Assembly: GCA_030595665.1 (NCBI GenBank) | Contig: JAUVCV010000002.1 | Span: forward strand, 1-64,000 | DNA from: Methanogenium sp. | GTDB lineage: Archaea; Halobacteriota; Methanomicrobia; Methanomicrobiales; Methanomicrobiaceae | DNA: 64,000 nucleotides | Direction of reading: 5' to 3' | Part shown: positions 37,447-46,866 of the stretch, in pieces | How the letters are laid out: each line of letters begins with the position of its first letter | Position numbering within the stretch: the stretch's first letter is position 1 | Notes under the pieces: generated by a model | The model's input: only the letters and a program-made list of their open reading frames with translations | Told to the model about the DNA's origin: nothing | Databases searched by the model: none | Program-made: the position numbers and the translations under genes

Positions 37447-38148
37447 TTAATCCTGATCAAGAATCTTCAGTTCAGCATCTCCTTTTGTGAGACGATTGAT
37501 AAGGGAGTAGAACTCCTCCTGAATGCCCGCAGGGATGCGCACAACACAGATCCACGATCCATCATTCTGCCACTGGTCCCGTTCAATGGTTGTTGCTGTG
37601 CGAATTTCACCATACGCCTTTGGCGCATAATCTGCAGGAATCTTCACTGCAAATTTCATCTCAGCAAACTTAATCGGGATTAATGGTCGCAATGCCTTTA
37701 CGACATCCTTTACCTGCTCATCGACATGTTTGAACGGGTCCACACTAACCTTCGCCTGCTCCATTGCCATCTCAATACGCTGGCGGGGATGGGGAAGCTT
37801 CGTCTGAGGATTGATAGCATTCCGGGAGATGAATGTCACAATCTGATTCCGCTTGTCCTCAGTCATCCGTTTCCGCTGTTCTGAGGTCAGGTGAATCTCC
37901 CCTTTCCGGATAATTCGCTCGGCAATTGGTTCGAATTCAACCGTATCAAATACTTTTTTCAGCGTTTCTTCAGGTGATTTTTCAGCTTTTGACGAATTTT
38001 CAAAGATATACAGTGCTGCCACTGCATCCTCTATCGGAATATCGTCGCCCTGTCTGATAGCAGCTGCTATGTCAGGGTCAACGAGGATCTCGAATCGTTC
38101 CCCATAGCTCTCAAGCCGTGCGACAACTGCCTGGTCAAGCGGAATCAT
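37447..38148 (-). CDS. Ribosome assembly factor SBDS
   Basis: The archaeal orthologue of the Shwachman-Bodian-Diamond protein, which with EF-2-like GTPases releases aIF6 from the large subunit. The 233-residue protein has three domains: FYSH domain (residues 1-90, starting [16 protein letters not shown]), a helical middle ([25 protein letters not shown]) and a ferredoxin-like C-terminus. The ATG at 38148 is the family start. It is next to psmA in the superoperon. Confidence 0.94.
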   Translation of the reverse strand: MIPLDQAVVARLESYGERFEILVDPDIAAAIRQGDDIPIEDAVAALYIFENSSKAEKSPEETLKKVFDTVEFEPIAERIIRKGEIHLTSEQRKRMTEDKRNQIVTFISRNAINPQTKLPHPRQRIEMAMEQAKVSVDPFKHVDEQVKDVVKALRPLIPIKFAEMKFAVKIPADYAPKAYGEIRTATTIERDQWQNDGSWICVVRIPAGIQEEFYSLINRLTKGDAELKILDQD

Positions 38149-38164
38149 ATCTCTGGCCCACCAC

Positions 38165-38911
38165 CTACTTATCTTCGGTTGCTTTTTCCGGTTCAAACGT
38201 GGTGGTATATTCACTGACTTCTGACTTGGTCATCTTCCTGAACATGCCGGTCTCAAGAGGTATGATACCAATCTCAACATTGTCCACGTCAAATTTGCCT
38301 TCCGTTGCAGCATACAATGCCTCAAGGCCAAGATAAATCGATTTAGCGCAATCCATCTCATCGCTGTACTTCTCATCAAAGACCTTCATGACAGCAGGGC
38401 GGCCGGTACCGATTCCCGTTGCCTTATATTCCAACAGGGTACCGGAAGGGTCTGTCTCGAAGAGGCGGGGGGCCCCGTCACTCACACCTGCAATCAGAAG
38501 TGCAGTGCCATACGGACGGGCGCCGCCGAACTGCGTATACGTCTGCATATGATCACAGAGTTTCTTCGAGAGTGTCTCAAGATCTATTGACTCATTATAC
38601 GAGACCCGATTTATCTGGCATTCTACCCTGGCCCGGTCAACAAGTGCCCGCGCATCTCCGACAAGACCTGAGGAAGCAACGGCAATATGGCCGTCAATTT
38701 TAAATATCTTCTCAATCGAGGTCTGTTCAAGAAGGCGGGAGCTGACTCGCTTATCCACAATGAGAACAACCCCGTCTTTGCATTTGATACCGACGGCTGT
38801 TGTCCCCCTCTTTACTGCTTCACGGGCATACTCTACCTGGTACAGTCTGCCATCAGGGCTGAACACAGTAATTGCCCTGTCATATCCCATTTGTGCCTGC
38901 ATTGGCTGCAT
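38165..38911 (-). CDS. psmA: Proteasome subunit alpha
   Basis: The alpha ring subunit gates entry to the 20S proteasome chamber. The 248-residue protein has the [20 protein letters not shown] alpha signature at residues 10-29, no catalytic N-terminal threonine as expected, and an acidic/helical tail. The family's N-terminal gate residues and HbYX-receiving pocket lysine (IVDKRVSS region) are present. Its start abuts the end of rnp2. Confidence 0.97.
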   Translation of the reverse strand: MQPMQAQMGYDRAITVFSPDGRLYQVEYAREAVKRGTTAVGIKCKDGVVLIVDKRVSSRLLEQTSIEKIFKIDGHIAVASSGLVGDARALVDRARVECQINRVSYNESIDLETLSKKLCDHMQTYTQFGGARPYGTALLIAGVSDGAPRLFETDPSGTLLEYKATGIGTGRPAVMKVFDEKYSDEMDCAKSIYLGLEALYAATEGKFDVDNVEIGIIPLETGMFRKMTKSEVSEYTTTFEPEKATEDK

Positions 38912-39393
38912 CAGAAATCCTCCAAATCATCTGTATTTAGGTACAGTGCTGTTGTTTGTTTAATACCCTGTTGAACTAAATCAACCTTTTGACCCGACAT
39001 CCTGAGAATCCGGTAGGTATTATCGCCAATTTTATAATTACCCTCATCAGAGGGCAAAGAACGAATTACAATCTTTTTCTTCAGTCCATGGATGGTACCT
39101 GAGGTGACAAACGGGTGCAGAGCCACCGGAGCAACCCCAACATCCGTCACGGTCGCAAGAGCAGTCTCGACATCATCTTCAGTGCCCCGGATACAACGCA
39201 CGATGACCACACCACCATCACAGGATATGACGCTGGTGCGCATTGATGCAGCATTACTGTCACCAAAAAGGGATGCCTCACACCCCAGAATTGCATAATG
39301 CATATCCCGTGCTGAGGCAGGGCACCACCGCGGCACCATCTCAGCAGCAATGTAACGCCAGTTTGGCCGTTGTGTCGGTGGCAAGGGCCTCAT
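38911..39393 (-). CDS. rnp2: Ribonuclease P protein component 2 (Pop5 family)
   Basis: Rnp2/Pop5 pairs with Rnp3/Rpp30 to activate the RNase P RNA in tRNA 5' maturation. The 160-residue protein begins [19 protein letters not shown], typical of archaeal Pop5. It contains the RRM-like core ([23 protein letters not shown]) and a C-terminal extension of ~35 residues. It overlaps rnp3 by four bases, so the two partners are made together. Confidence 0.92.
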   Translation of the reverse strand: MRPLPPTQRPNWRYIAAEMVPRWCPASARDMHYAILGCEASLFGDSNAASMRTSVISCDGGVVIVRCIRGTEDDVETALATVTDVGVAPVALHPFVTSGTIHGLKKKIVIRSLPSDEGNYKIGDNTYRILRMSGQKVDLVQQGIKQTTALYLNTDDLEDF

Positions 39394-40031
39394 TCGATCA
39401 CCTCCACAGACAGGTGAGGTGACATCAGTGCTGCCGGGGCAGCGAGAGCCTCACAAACCTGCAGTTCATCAAGCCCTGCCACCGCACCCAGAAGGACAAA
39501 TGCCCGGACAGACCGCAGGCCAACGAGGGAACGTCCCCCAGACGAAATAGTCAGCATAAAACCATACTTCCGGGACAGACGGCTTATTTCACGATAGCGT
39601 TCCAGTGTCCGCTGTCTTCGTGAACCTGACTCTGAGATGATACGCGAGAGATCAATATCCACAGCAACACCCCGATCTGCTGCCATCCGGGCACTCACAT
39701 GATCAAAAGCCCGCTTGTCAGTATGGTAAATCCCCCGAAGAATATGCAGAGGGATATTTCCCAAAATTGCCCGGTTAAAGACGGCATCACCCGCATGAAC
39801 CATCACAACATCTGTCTTTGGTGCACTCCGGAGCGCATCCCTGCAGGACTTCACGGAGTTTGCAGTAATGTCTACCCCCGAGAGAAAACGGACATTCCCT
39901 ACCGTACAACCCGCAGGAATACCCACAGCTATTGCCCCAGTAAAACCCCGCAGTTCAAGCTCATCTGCGAGTCTCCGAAGAGAGGCATCTCCCACCGGAT
40001 ACGGATAAATACATGCATCAGCAGTCTTCAT
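39390..40031 (-). CDS. rnp3: Ribonuclease P protein component 3 (Rpp30 family)
   Basis: Rpp30-like TIM-barrel protein of RNase P. The 213-residue protein starts MKTADACIYPYPVGD (ATG at 40031). It shows DVVMVHAGDAVFNRAIL, then VAVDIDLSRIISESGSRRQRTLERY and LTISSGGRSLVGLRSVR, all characteristic. It overlaps rnp2 by four bases and follows L15e after a 90-bp gap. Confidence 0.92.
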   Translation of the reverse strand: MKTADACIYPYPVGDASLRRLADELELRGFTGAIAVGIPAGCTVGNVRFLSGVDITANSVKSCRDALRSAPKTDVVMVHAGDAVFNRAILGNIPLHILRGIYHTDKRAFDHVSARMAADRGVAVDIDLSRIISESGSRRQRTLERYREISRLSRKYGFMLTISSGGRSLVGLRSVRAFVLLGAVAGLDELQVCEALAAPAALMSPHLSVEVIE

Positions 40032-40121
40032 AACAAAACGCCCCTGCGGCAGAAATGAATAATTTGTGTCAGCCGGAAACTGCCGCATTTATCCCGGCAT
40101 CAGCTGGAAAAGAAAAAAGGG

Positions 40122-40712
40122 TTATTTCCCTTTGTTTCCGTTTGAACGGATACTTGGACGAGTGTGTTCGGTTCCTTTTCCACGTTTGCCCATACCACGT
40201 CCCTTCACACCGGCACTGGTCTTACCACGTTCGGCACGACCACGGTGGACCGGATCTGCCATCCATCCGAGGTGCGGGTCATTGACAATTGACGGGTGGT
40301 GCCCATCAACGAGAATAACTTCGTACCACTTCTGGCGACCATCCTCTCCAACCCAGTATGAGTTCAGTGCTTCCATGTTACGGTACTTGCGGCAGGCACG
40401 CTCTTCAGCGATACGCTGGATACTCTTACCCATGGTCACCTTGCGCATACCCATCCGGCTTGTCCGGCGTCCACGGATATACCGGGATTTCCTTCGGCCA
40501 CCACGGCGAATGCCGACACGGGCAACAATGATACCCTGCTTTGCACGGTATCCAAGGGTGCGTGCACGGTCGATACGAGTTGGGCGTTCAATACGCACAA
40601 CACTACCTTCCCGTCTCCAAATCTGCATCCGGTTCCACAGAAGCTGCTTAACTTCTGATTCGTCTGGTTTTTTCCATGCCTCACGGACATAGGCGTACAT
40701 TGATTTTGACAT
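40122..40712 (-). CDS. rpl15e: Large subunit ribosomal protein L15e
   Basis: A 196-residue basic ribosomal protein (eL15). It begins [16 protein letters not shown], contains [20 protein letters not shown] and [20 protein letters not shown], and ends in a Gly/Arg/Lys-rich tail. It is the first gene of the leftward superoperon; a TATA-like box and a leader hairpin lie upstream. Confidence 0.96.
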   Translation of the reverse strand: MSKSMYAYVREAWKKPDESEVKQLLWNRMQIWRREGSVVRIERPTRIDRARTLGYRAKQGIIVARVGIRRGGRRKSRYIRGRRTSRMGMRKVTMGKSIQRIAEERACRKYRNMEALNSYWVGEDGRQKWYEVILVDGHHPSIVNDPHLGWMADPVHRGRAERGKTSAGVKGRGMGKRGKGTEHTRPSIRSNGNKGK

Positions 40713-40770
40713 TGGTTTTCACCATGAAGGTTCAGCCATCCATTATGTATGGCCACATCCCTTTTTCCAG

Positions 40771-40802
40771 CGGGTATACACCCGGCGGTTCCCATATATT
40801 TG
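40771..40802 (-). promoter_or_regulatory. Putative promoter and leader hairpin of the L15e superoperon
   Basis: Read leftwards, AAATATATGGG (40792-40802) is a TATA-like box, followed by a CGGGT-GTAT-ACCCG stem (40771-40784). Transcription would start close to the stem, ~60 bases before the L15e ATG. A leader hairpin before a ribosomal gene could be a regulatory site, which is speculative. Confidence 0.35.
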
Positions 40803-40836
40803 ATCTTTGTCTATTAAAAGATCGAGGGTGAAGGAT

Positions 40837-41301
40837 TCAGGACTTCCACTTCTCGGTGACACAGATACCCTCTATAGATGTTTCAGGATACTGCCCATCC
40901 TCGTCTTTTTCAGCGGATTTGACCATATCCCATATCGTGAGAAGTGCCACACTGACACCAGTCAGGGCCTCCATCTCCACACCGGTTCGGCTGTATGTCC
41001 GCACCGCCACCTCTGCCGTGATAAAACCATCACCATCACGGAAATCCACATCAACACCGCCGACTGGCAGGGGATGGCACATCGGAATCAGTGAGGACGT
41101 CTGTTTTACGGCCAGGACGGCCGCAATTCGTGCTGTTGCAAGTACATTTCCCTTGATGACCTCTCCCGCCCGGATGGCCTCAAGTGTTTCCGGCCGGAGA
41201 TGAATCCGGCCTTCTGCCCGTGCGAGGCGATGTACATCATCCTTCTCCGTTACATCCACCATATAGGCACGATCATTATTGATATGAGAAAATTCTGGCA
41301 T
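40837..41301 (-). CDS. moaC: Cyclic pyranopterin monophosphate synthase MoaC
   Basis: MoaC acts with MoaA to form cyclic pyranopterin monophosphate for the tungsto/molybdopterin cofactor of formylmethanofuran dehydrogenase and related enzymes. The 154-residue protein has MVDVTEKDDVHRLARAEG, PMCHPLPVGGVDVDF and GVEMEALTGVSVALLTIWDM. The ATG at 41301 (MPEFSHINNDRAYMVDV) gives normal length. No other moa gene is nearby. It follows nnr on the same strand. Confidence 0.95.
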   Translation of the reverse strand: MPEFSHINNDRAYMVDVTEKDDVHRLARAEGRIHLRPETLEAIRAGEVIKGNVLATARIAAVLAVKQTSSLIPMCHPLPVGGVDVDFRDGDGFITAEVAVRTYSRTGVEMEALTGVSVALLTIWDMVKSAEKDEDGQYPETSIEGICVTEKWKS

Positions 41302-41350
41302 ATTATCACTCCATCTCCGGTCCCTGCTGTCACCAGACCAGGATATTCCG

Positions 41351-42799
41351 TCAAAATTCTTTGTTATGATCTGACTTATCATTACGCACGCCTTTCACAC
41401 CAGATAGTACCCGAGGTATCTGTGCGAGAAGATCGGTAGCAGCAAGGCCGTCGCCCAGATCTACCAGTAATTCTCCGGCACAGCCATTGACATAGGCACC
41501 AAGGGCTGCTGCCTCAAATGCCGGAAGACGGCAGAAGAGTGCCCCCACAATACCTGCAAGAACATCCCCAGTACCACCGACGGTCATATGCGGGGTGCCG
41601 GTGCGGCTGAAGCGAACACGACCAGTGTCAGAAATGACATCAACCGGCCCTTTCGCAAGAGTGACTCCGGCCGGCCCGTTGTCACGCACCATGCGGGCAC
41701 GCCCGGCAGAGTCGTCCGGCAGACGGCAGCCCGTCATCCGGAAAAACTCCCCCGCATGGGGCGTGTATATCGAATTGTCTGCAACTGGCAAAGGCTGCCG
41801 GAGAGTATCCGCATCAAAGACCGCACGCCCCATATATCCGGCAATCTCTGAAATTACATGATGGCTTTCCGTCCCCAGGCCACACCCACATACCGTAACA
41901 TCTGCACGCTCCGCAAGCCCGGCAAGCCGGTCAGTGTCCTCTTCACAGATCACCTTCCCCCCAGTCTGTTCAACAATCAGGTCAGGACAGGGCAACATAT
42001 TCGGGGTTGCCACCCGGACGATATCAGCCCCCGCACGGATGGCGGCCATACCAGCAAGATACGGCGCCCCCTGATACGGCCCGCCGCCAATGACCAGCAC
42101 TTCACCGCCCGCCCCCTTATGACTGCCCTGCGCTTTTGGCGGCATGAGCAGCAGGTCGCCTGGCCCCGTGAAGCACTCGGCTTCATCCGGAATGCCAATG
42201 TCGATGATGACAGGCTCACCCCCTTTTGACCGGTGAAATGAACAGACAATAGTTGCAGGAAGATCGGGAGTAGGTGTATCTGCAGCCACCACCGAGACAC
42301 CGGATTCCCGCACGACTTTGACACAGGTGGCGTATGGCTCCCGAAGCGCTCCCGTAATACCAGTGCCCAGCATCGCATCAATGACGACATCCGCTGCAGA
42401 GATGCAGTCCCGGCACGCCAAAACGGCATCCGGGGTATCGGCGATGATGACCGACACGCCGCAGTGAGAGAGGGCACGATAGTTTTGGGTCGCGTTCTCG
42501 GTTCGTATATCACGCGAAAGAACGATGACCATCACCTGGCAGTCACGGCAGAGATGACGGGCTGCGACAAAACCGTCACCGCCATTGTTGCCCTTCCCAC
42601 AGATTACCACCACATGATCGGGAGACATACCCCTCACATAGTCGGCAAGGCCTTTTCCCGCACTCTCCATCAGCTGGACGGCAGACACTCCCAGCGCCTG
42701 TGCGTTGGTGTCAACCGCCCGCACCCTCTCCGGGCTGATACAGCCCTTCTCCAGAAATTCACGGAATTCCATTGCATACTGCCAGGGATTCATCTTCAT
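41351..42799 (-). CDS. nnr: Bifunctional NAD(P)H-hydrate repair enzyme
   Basis: A fusion of NAD(P)HX epimerase (NnrE, residues ~18-215) and ADP-dependent NAD(P)HX dehydratase (NnrD, residues ~225-470), repairing hydrated nicotinamide cofactors. The epimerase shows GKGNNGGDGFVAARHL. The dehydratase shows KGAGGEVLVIGGG, YTPHAGEFFRMTG and GGTGDVLAGIVGAL. In the epimerase half the usual DIPSG-containing loop reads DTPTPDLP and is shortened by a dozen or so residues; the aspartate is kept. The start may be ATG 42799, ATG 42793 or GTG 42802. Confidence 0.92.
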   Translation of the reverse strand: MKMNPWQYAMEFREFLEKGCISPERVRAVDTNAQALGVSAVQLMESAGKGLADYVRGMSPDHVVVICGKGNNGGDGFVAARHLCRDCQVMVIVLSRDIRTENATQNYRALSHCGVSVIIADTPDAVLACRDCISAADVVIDAMLGTGITGALREPYATCVKVVRESGVSVVAADTPTPDLPATIVCSFHRSKGGEPVIIDIGIPDEAECFTGPGDLLLMPPKAQGSHKGAGGEVLVIGGGPYQGAPYLAGMAAIRAGADIVRVATPNMLPCPDLIVEQTGGKVICEEDTDRLAGLAERADVTVCGCGLGTESHHVISEIAGYMGRAVFDADTLRQPLPVADNSIYTPHAGEFFRMTGCRLPDDSAGRARMVRDNGPAGVTLAKGPVDVISDTGRVRFSRTGTPHMTVGGTGDVLAGIVGALFCRLPAFEAAALGAYVNGCAGELLVDLGDGLAATDLLAQIPRVLSGVKGVRNDKSDHNKEF

Positions 42800-42903
42800 C
42801 ACACCCGTTATCCTTCTGTCAGACTCTTTTGCCGTCCTTCCTCATTAACATTCCATCATAATGACATCCTTCATCTGAGAGCAATGACAACCACTACACA
42901 GCA

Positions 42904-44289
42904 ATGACGTTTGAAGATGATGTCCGGGCAGTTGCCCGGCAGATACAGGATGCAGACGCAGTCACCGTGATATCCCATATCGATGCAGACGGCATCACCA
43001 GCGAAGCGATCATGATGCAGGCATGTGAAGATTCACACATCCCTGCACAGAGCGTCTTCGTACGTCAGCTTGAGCCCATGACCATGAAATATGTGCCCGA
43101 AGATGACAGTCTGAAAGTCTTCATCGACCTCGGGGCAGGACAGCAAAATCTGATGGAGGAACGGGGCATGGGCACCAAAGATGTGGCCATTATCGACCAC
43201 CACGTCGCACAGAACGTAGATACCCAATATCTGCAGGCAAACGGCCAGCCCTATGGCCACACACAGCTTTCGGCAGCAGGTGTCGGATACCTCGTCGCAA
43301 AGGAGATGAACCCGGGCCACCCCCACCTTGGAATACTTGCACAGAACGCTGTCGTCGGGAATGTCGGCGACATGATGGCCCGGGAACACTGCGGTCTGAC
43401 AGGACCGGCACGTAAAATCGCAGCTGACGGAGAGCAGGCAGGAACAATAAAAATTGTACCGCAGGAACTGAACTGCTACGGCATCTCCACCCGTCCCCTC
43501 AGGATCTGTCTTTCATACAGTGATGACCCGTTCATCCCGGGCATCTCCAATAACGAACAGAAGGCAGAGGCATTCCTCAGGAAACGGGAGATAAAAGAGC
43601 GTACAGCAGGCGGCAGACAGCGAGTATGGGAAGACCTTGACCAGGAGGACAAGTCTGCCATCATCAATGGTCTTGCGCAGCAGATGCTTGCAACCGGGCA
43701 GGACATATCCCGCCTTCTCGCGGAACACTATATCTTCCCGGGCGAGGAGAAAGGAACTCCGCTTCGAAATGCGTCTGAGTATGCGACCATGCTCAATGCC
43801 TGCGGCCGCTGGGCCAAGCCACGAGTGGGGAGTGCGGTCTGTGCAGGTGACCGGGCACAGGCATACCGCGAAGGAGAGGAGATGCTGCGCCACCACAAGC
43901 GGATCATCCGGGAGATGATGGAGTACATTCTTGACACCGGCACCATCGAACTGAGCCACATGCAGCACATCCATGTCGGCGACCGGTTCCCGGACACCAT
44001 CGTTGGTATCGGGGCGGGCATGGCACTCTCCAAACTGGATTACGAAAAACCGATCATGATCCTCTGCTACCTCAATGATGACCCTGACCTGGTCAAGGTC
44101 TCCATGCGGACCAATACCCGCATGGTGGAACGTGGCATTGACCTGCAGGCCGCACTCATCGCGGCATCTGAAGAAATCGGCGGTGGCGGCGGAGGACATA
44201 AGATAGCTGCGGGAGCATATATTCCACGGAATGCCGAAGAGGGGTTTGCAGAACGTGTCAACAGAATTATCGCAGAACAACGCAATTAA
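42904..44289 (+). CDS. DHH-family nuclease (archaeal RecJ/GAN type)
   Basis: A 461-residue single-strand exonuclease homologue of the DHH-DHHA1 superfamily. In other archaea relatives associate with the GINS/CMG replication helicase. Motifs are SHIDADGITSEA near residue 24, IDHHV near residue 98 (the DHH centre), and the C-terminal DHHA1 glycine-rich segment EIGGGGGGHKIAAGAYI near residue 423. It is the first of four tightly packed genes; the next (PUA) starts inside its last ~35 bp. Confidence 0.9.
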   Translation: MTFEDDVRAVARQIQDADAVTVISHIDADGITSEAIMMQACEDSHIPAQSVFVRQLEPMTMKYVPEDDSLKVFIDLGAGQQNLMEERGMGTKDVAIIDHHVAQNVDTQYLQANGQPYGHTQLSAAGVGYLVAKEMNPGHPHLGILAQNAVVGNVGDMMAREHCGLTGPARKIAADGEQAGTIKIVPQELNCYGISTRPLRICLSYSDDPFIPGISNNEQKAEAFLRKREIKERTAGGRQRVWEDLDQEDKSAIINGLAQQMLATGQDISRLLAEHYIFPGEEKGTPLRNASEYATMLNACGRWAKPRVGSAVCAGDRAQAYREGEEMLRHHKRIIREMMEYILDTGTIELSHMQHIHVGDRFPDTIVGIGAGMALSKLDYEKPIMILCYLNDDPDLVKVSMRTNTRMVERGIDLQAALIAASEEIGGGGGGHKIAAGAYIPRNAEEGFAERVNRIIAEQRN

Positions 44290-44734
44290 CCGCGTCCGGA
44301 CGATCGCGGATTATCAGTTCGGGAGAGGGACAGGAGTTGCCCTCTTCCCCGACGAATGTACATTCAAACTCTCCACCACCAAGCGAATACGCTATGTGAT
44401 GCTGGACAAGGTGCGTATCGCAACTGTCCGGGCACATGACGGACGGTTCACTCTCTCCATTGAAGGAGCAGAACGCCTCTGGCATTATCTGCCCGCGCCC
44501 GTCTATCGTGTCTCTGTCACAGAAGAGGTGGCAGAGTTCATGATGAAAGGGAAGAATGCCATGGCAAAACATGTCACCGCAGTTGACCCGGGTATTATGG
44601 CAGGAGATGAAGTCCTCGTTGTCACAGGCGATGATCAGCTTATCGCTACCGGGAATGCGCTTCTCTCAGGTGATGAGATGATGGCATTTAATTACGGTGG
44701 AGCAGTACAGGTACGGTCAGGAAGGTTGATCTAA
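44255..44734 (+). CDS. PUA-domain RNA-binding protein
   Basis: A ~159-residue protein with a C-terminal PUA domain at residues ~80-155 (AKHVTAVDPGIMAGDEVLVV, then ATGNALLSGDEMMAF), the fold used to bind structured RNA in tRNA and rRNA modification enzymes. The N-terminal half (RVRTIADYQFGRGTGVALFP) matches the archaeal PUA-associated pre-PUA domain. I chose GTG 44255, with GAGGGG upstream; ATG 44231 would add eight codons. The RNA target is unknown. It is followed immediately by the NAC gene. Confidence 0.83.
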   Translation: MSTELSQNNAINRVRTIADYQFGRGTGVALFPDECTFKLSTTKRIRYVMLDKVRIATVRAHDGRFTLSIEGAERLWHYLPAPVYRVSVTEEVAEFMMKGKNAMAKHVTAVDPGIMAGDEVLVVTGDDQLIATGNALLSGDEMMAFNYGGAVQVRSGRLI

Positions 44735-45076
44735 ATGATGCCCGGAGTAAACCCAAAAAAGATGAAACAGATGATGAAACAGCTCGGCATGAAGATGGAG
44801 GATATCGAAGGTGTCGAACGTGTGGTCATCTACACCACCAAAGGAGAATATGTCTTTGAGCCGGCAGAGGTTGTAATCACCACAATGCAGGGCTCAAAGA
44901 CCTATCAGCTGCAGGGCAGTGAACCGGTATTCACCCCAAAAGAGATGGATATTCCGGATGATGACGTGATGCTTGTCGCAGAACAGGCACAGGTCACCCC
45001 TGACGAAGCACGTGCTGCACTCAAAGGAGCAAAAGGCGAGATTGCAGAGGCAATTATCAGGCTCACCACCACATGA
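44735..45076 (+). CDS. nac: Nascent polypeptide-associated complex protein
   Basis: A 113-residue archaeal alpha-NAC homologue that binds ribosomes and nascent chains. It has an N-terminal helix with MMPGVNPKKMKQMMKQLGM, the NAC beta domain (VERVVIYTTKGEYVFEPAEVVIT) and a C-terminal UBA domain (VTPDEARAALKGAKGEIAEAI). It begins directly after the PUA-gene stop and overlaps the next gene by four bases. Confidence 0.95.
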   Translation: MMPGVNPKKMKQMMKQLGMKMEDIEGVERVVIYTTKGEYVFEPAEVVITTMQGSKTYQLQGSEPVFTPKEMDIPDDDVMLVAEQAQVTPDEARAALKGAKGEIAEAIIRLTTT

Positions 45077-45801
45077 TCAATACTGGCCAGCGAGTCCTTC
45101 TGATCTGGGAAGGAAAAGAGTATTATGTACGTGCAGGCGAAGGGACACTCTCGACTGACAAGGGCATTATTGATCTGAATGCCCTCCTGGATGCATCGCC
45201 CGGCGAAACCATCGAAACACACCTGGGAATCCCGTTTTATATCCGGATTCCCCGGCCGACTGATTTCTTTTCCCATGCCCGGCGTACCGGGGCACCGATG
45301 CTCCCGAAGGATATCGGAATGGTCTGTGCAATGACCGGCATGAACAGAAATGACGATGTCCTGGATGCGGGGACCGGCAGCGGGATTGCCTCGATTTTCT
45401 TTGGTGGGATTGCAAAGACAGTCACCACCTATGAAATCCGCGAGGAGTTTGCGAAAGTCTGCCAGAAGAATATCAATGAAGCAGGTCTTGAGAACGTGGA
45501 AGTCATTGCAGGTGATATGCTTGATGCAAAAGGAGAATATGATGTTGTCCACCTGGATCTGCAGATCACAGAGGCACACATCCTCCATGCACATTCCCTG
45601 CTCAGACCAGGCGGTTATCTTGCCACCTACACACCGTTTCTGGAACAGACGTTCATCGTCATGGACACAGCAGAACCACTCTTCACCGATGTCGTCTGTC
45701 ACGAACTGATCGGGCGTGAACTGACACGGACAAAACGGGGAACCCGTCCATCCACGCGCGTAAGCCACAGCGGATATATCACCGTTGCCCGGAAGAAATA
45801 A
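45073..45801 (+). CDS. trmI: tRNA (adenine-N1)-methyltransferase, TrmI family
   Basis: An AdoMet-dependent enzyme methylating A57/A58 in the T-loop of archaeal tRNA. The 242-residue protein has an N-terminal beta domain (RVLLIWEGKEYYVRAGEG). The Rossmann methyltransferase follows, with VLDAGTGSGIAS near residue 96 and VHLDLQITEAHILHA around residue 155. The length is family-typical. It overlaps NAC by four bases. Confidence 0.9.
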   Translation: MINTGQRVLLIWEGKEYYVRAGEGTLSTDKGIIDLNALLDASPGETIETHLGIPFYIRIPRPTDFFSHARRTGAPMLPKDIGMVCAMTGMNRNDDVLDAGTGSGIASIFFGGIAKTVTTYEIREEFAKVCQKNINEAGLENVEVIAGDMLDAKGEYDVVHLDLQITEAHILHAHSLLRPGGYLATYTPFLEQTFIVMDTAEPLFTDVVCHELIGRELTRTKRGTRPSTRVSHSGYITVARKK

Positions 45802-45970
45802 TACTTCCAAGCCATTTTTTCCCGCGCACATCCCGTCTGCAGGATACTTCTATTACCCCGAATCACGCATTACTGACTATGAAGGAAATCGCAGACGGAG
45901 ATGCCGGGTGCATTTCCCTGCGTATATATTCCATTCTTTTTTTGCCGTTACAACGGGAGGCAGGCCTCTG

Positions 45971-46864
45971 ATGAAACACATCATATCAATAAAGGATTTT
46001 GGCAGGGAGGAGATTGACAGCCTTCTTGCCCGGGCAGGTGCAATTGATGCAGCACCGCAGATACGAAAGACACTGGATGGAAAACAAGTCGCACTCCTCT
46101 TCTTTGAGCCCAGTACGCGGACACGGATGTCATTTGCATCTGCAGTGTCGCGCCTCGGGGGGACGACAATCACCGTTGACAGTATCGAAGGGAGTTCAAT
46201 ATCAAAAGGCGAGACGCTGGCAGATACCGTACGGGTGGTAAGCAGTTATGTGGATGCCATTGTCCTGCGCCATCCAAAGGAAGGAGCAGCCCGCCTGGCA
46301 AGCGAGTTTGCATCTGTGCCGGTGATAAACGCGGGGGACGGGGCAGGACAGCACCCATCCCAGACCCTTCTTGACCTCTACACCATCCGCCAGTCCATGC
46401 CTTTGAAGGGCATCCATATCGGCCTTCTGGGCGATCTCAGATATGGCAGAACCACCCATTCACTTGCCTATGCACTTTCCAATTATGATGTCACCATCCA
46501 CACCATTGCACCCCCTACTCTGGAACTGCCAGGGAGTCTGGTATCTGAACTGCACAAACGCGGGTGCAACGTGCAGGAGCATGAAGATATCACCGATGTG
46601 ATCCCTGACCTTGATGTAATCTACGCCACACGCATTCAGCGGGAACGCTTCCCGGACGCGGCATCATACTACAATGTAGCAGAGAGTTATCGCATCACCC
46701 CGGAGATTTTGGAGGGTCACAAAAAGGAGATGATTATTCTTCACCCCCTGCCACGTGCAGGGGAAATCGACCCCCGTGTGGATGCCCTGCCCTGCGCACG
46801 CTACTTTGAACAGGCACGAAATGGCATACCTGTGAGAATGGCAATGCTTGAAGAGGTGATCTGA
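45971..46864 (+). CDS. pyrB: Aspartate carbamoyltransferase catalytic subunit
   Basis: PyrB makes carbamoyl-aspartate, the first committed step of pyrimidine synthesis. The 297-residue protein has the carbamoyl-phosphate site FEPSTRTRMSFASA near residue 45, DGAGQHPSQTLLDLYTI near residue 125 and HPLPRAGEIDPRVD near residue 259. The ATG at 45971 fits the family; a longer frame from 45785 runs back into trmI and is rejected. pyrI starts two bases after its stop. Confidence 0.96.
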   Translation: MKHIISIKDFGREEIDSLLARAGAIDAAPQIRKTLDGKQVALLFFEPSTRTRMSFASAVSRLGGTTITVDSIEGSSISKGETLADTVRVVSSYVDAIVLRHPKEGAARLASEFASVPVINAGDGAGQHPSQTLLDLYTIRQSMPLKGIHIGLLGDLRYGRTTHSLAYALSNYDVTIHTIAPPTLELPGSLVSELHKRGCNVQEHEDITDVIPDLDVIYATRIQRERFPDAASYYNVAESYRITPEILEGHKKEMIILHPLPRAGEIDPRVDALPCARYFEQARNGIPVRMAMLEEVI

Positions 46865-46866
46865 GA

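Noticed and set aside
45785-45970. N-terminal extension of pyrB from the frame start at 45785
   Set aside because: It overlaps trmI, is not family-like, and the ATG at 45971 gives the normal aspartate carbamoyltransferase length.
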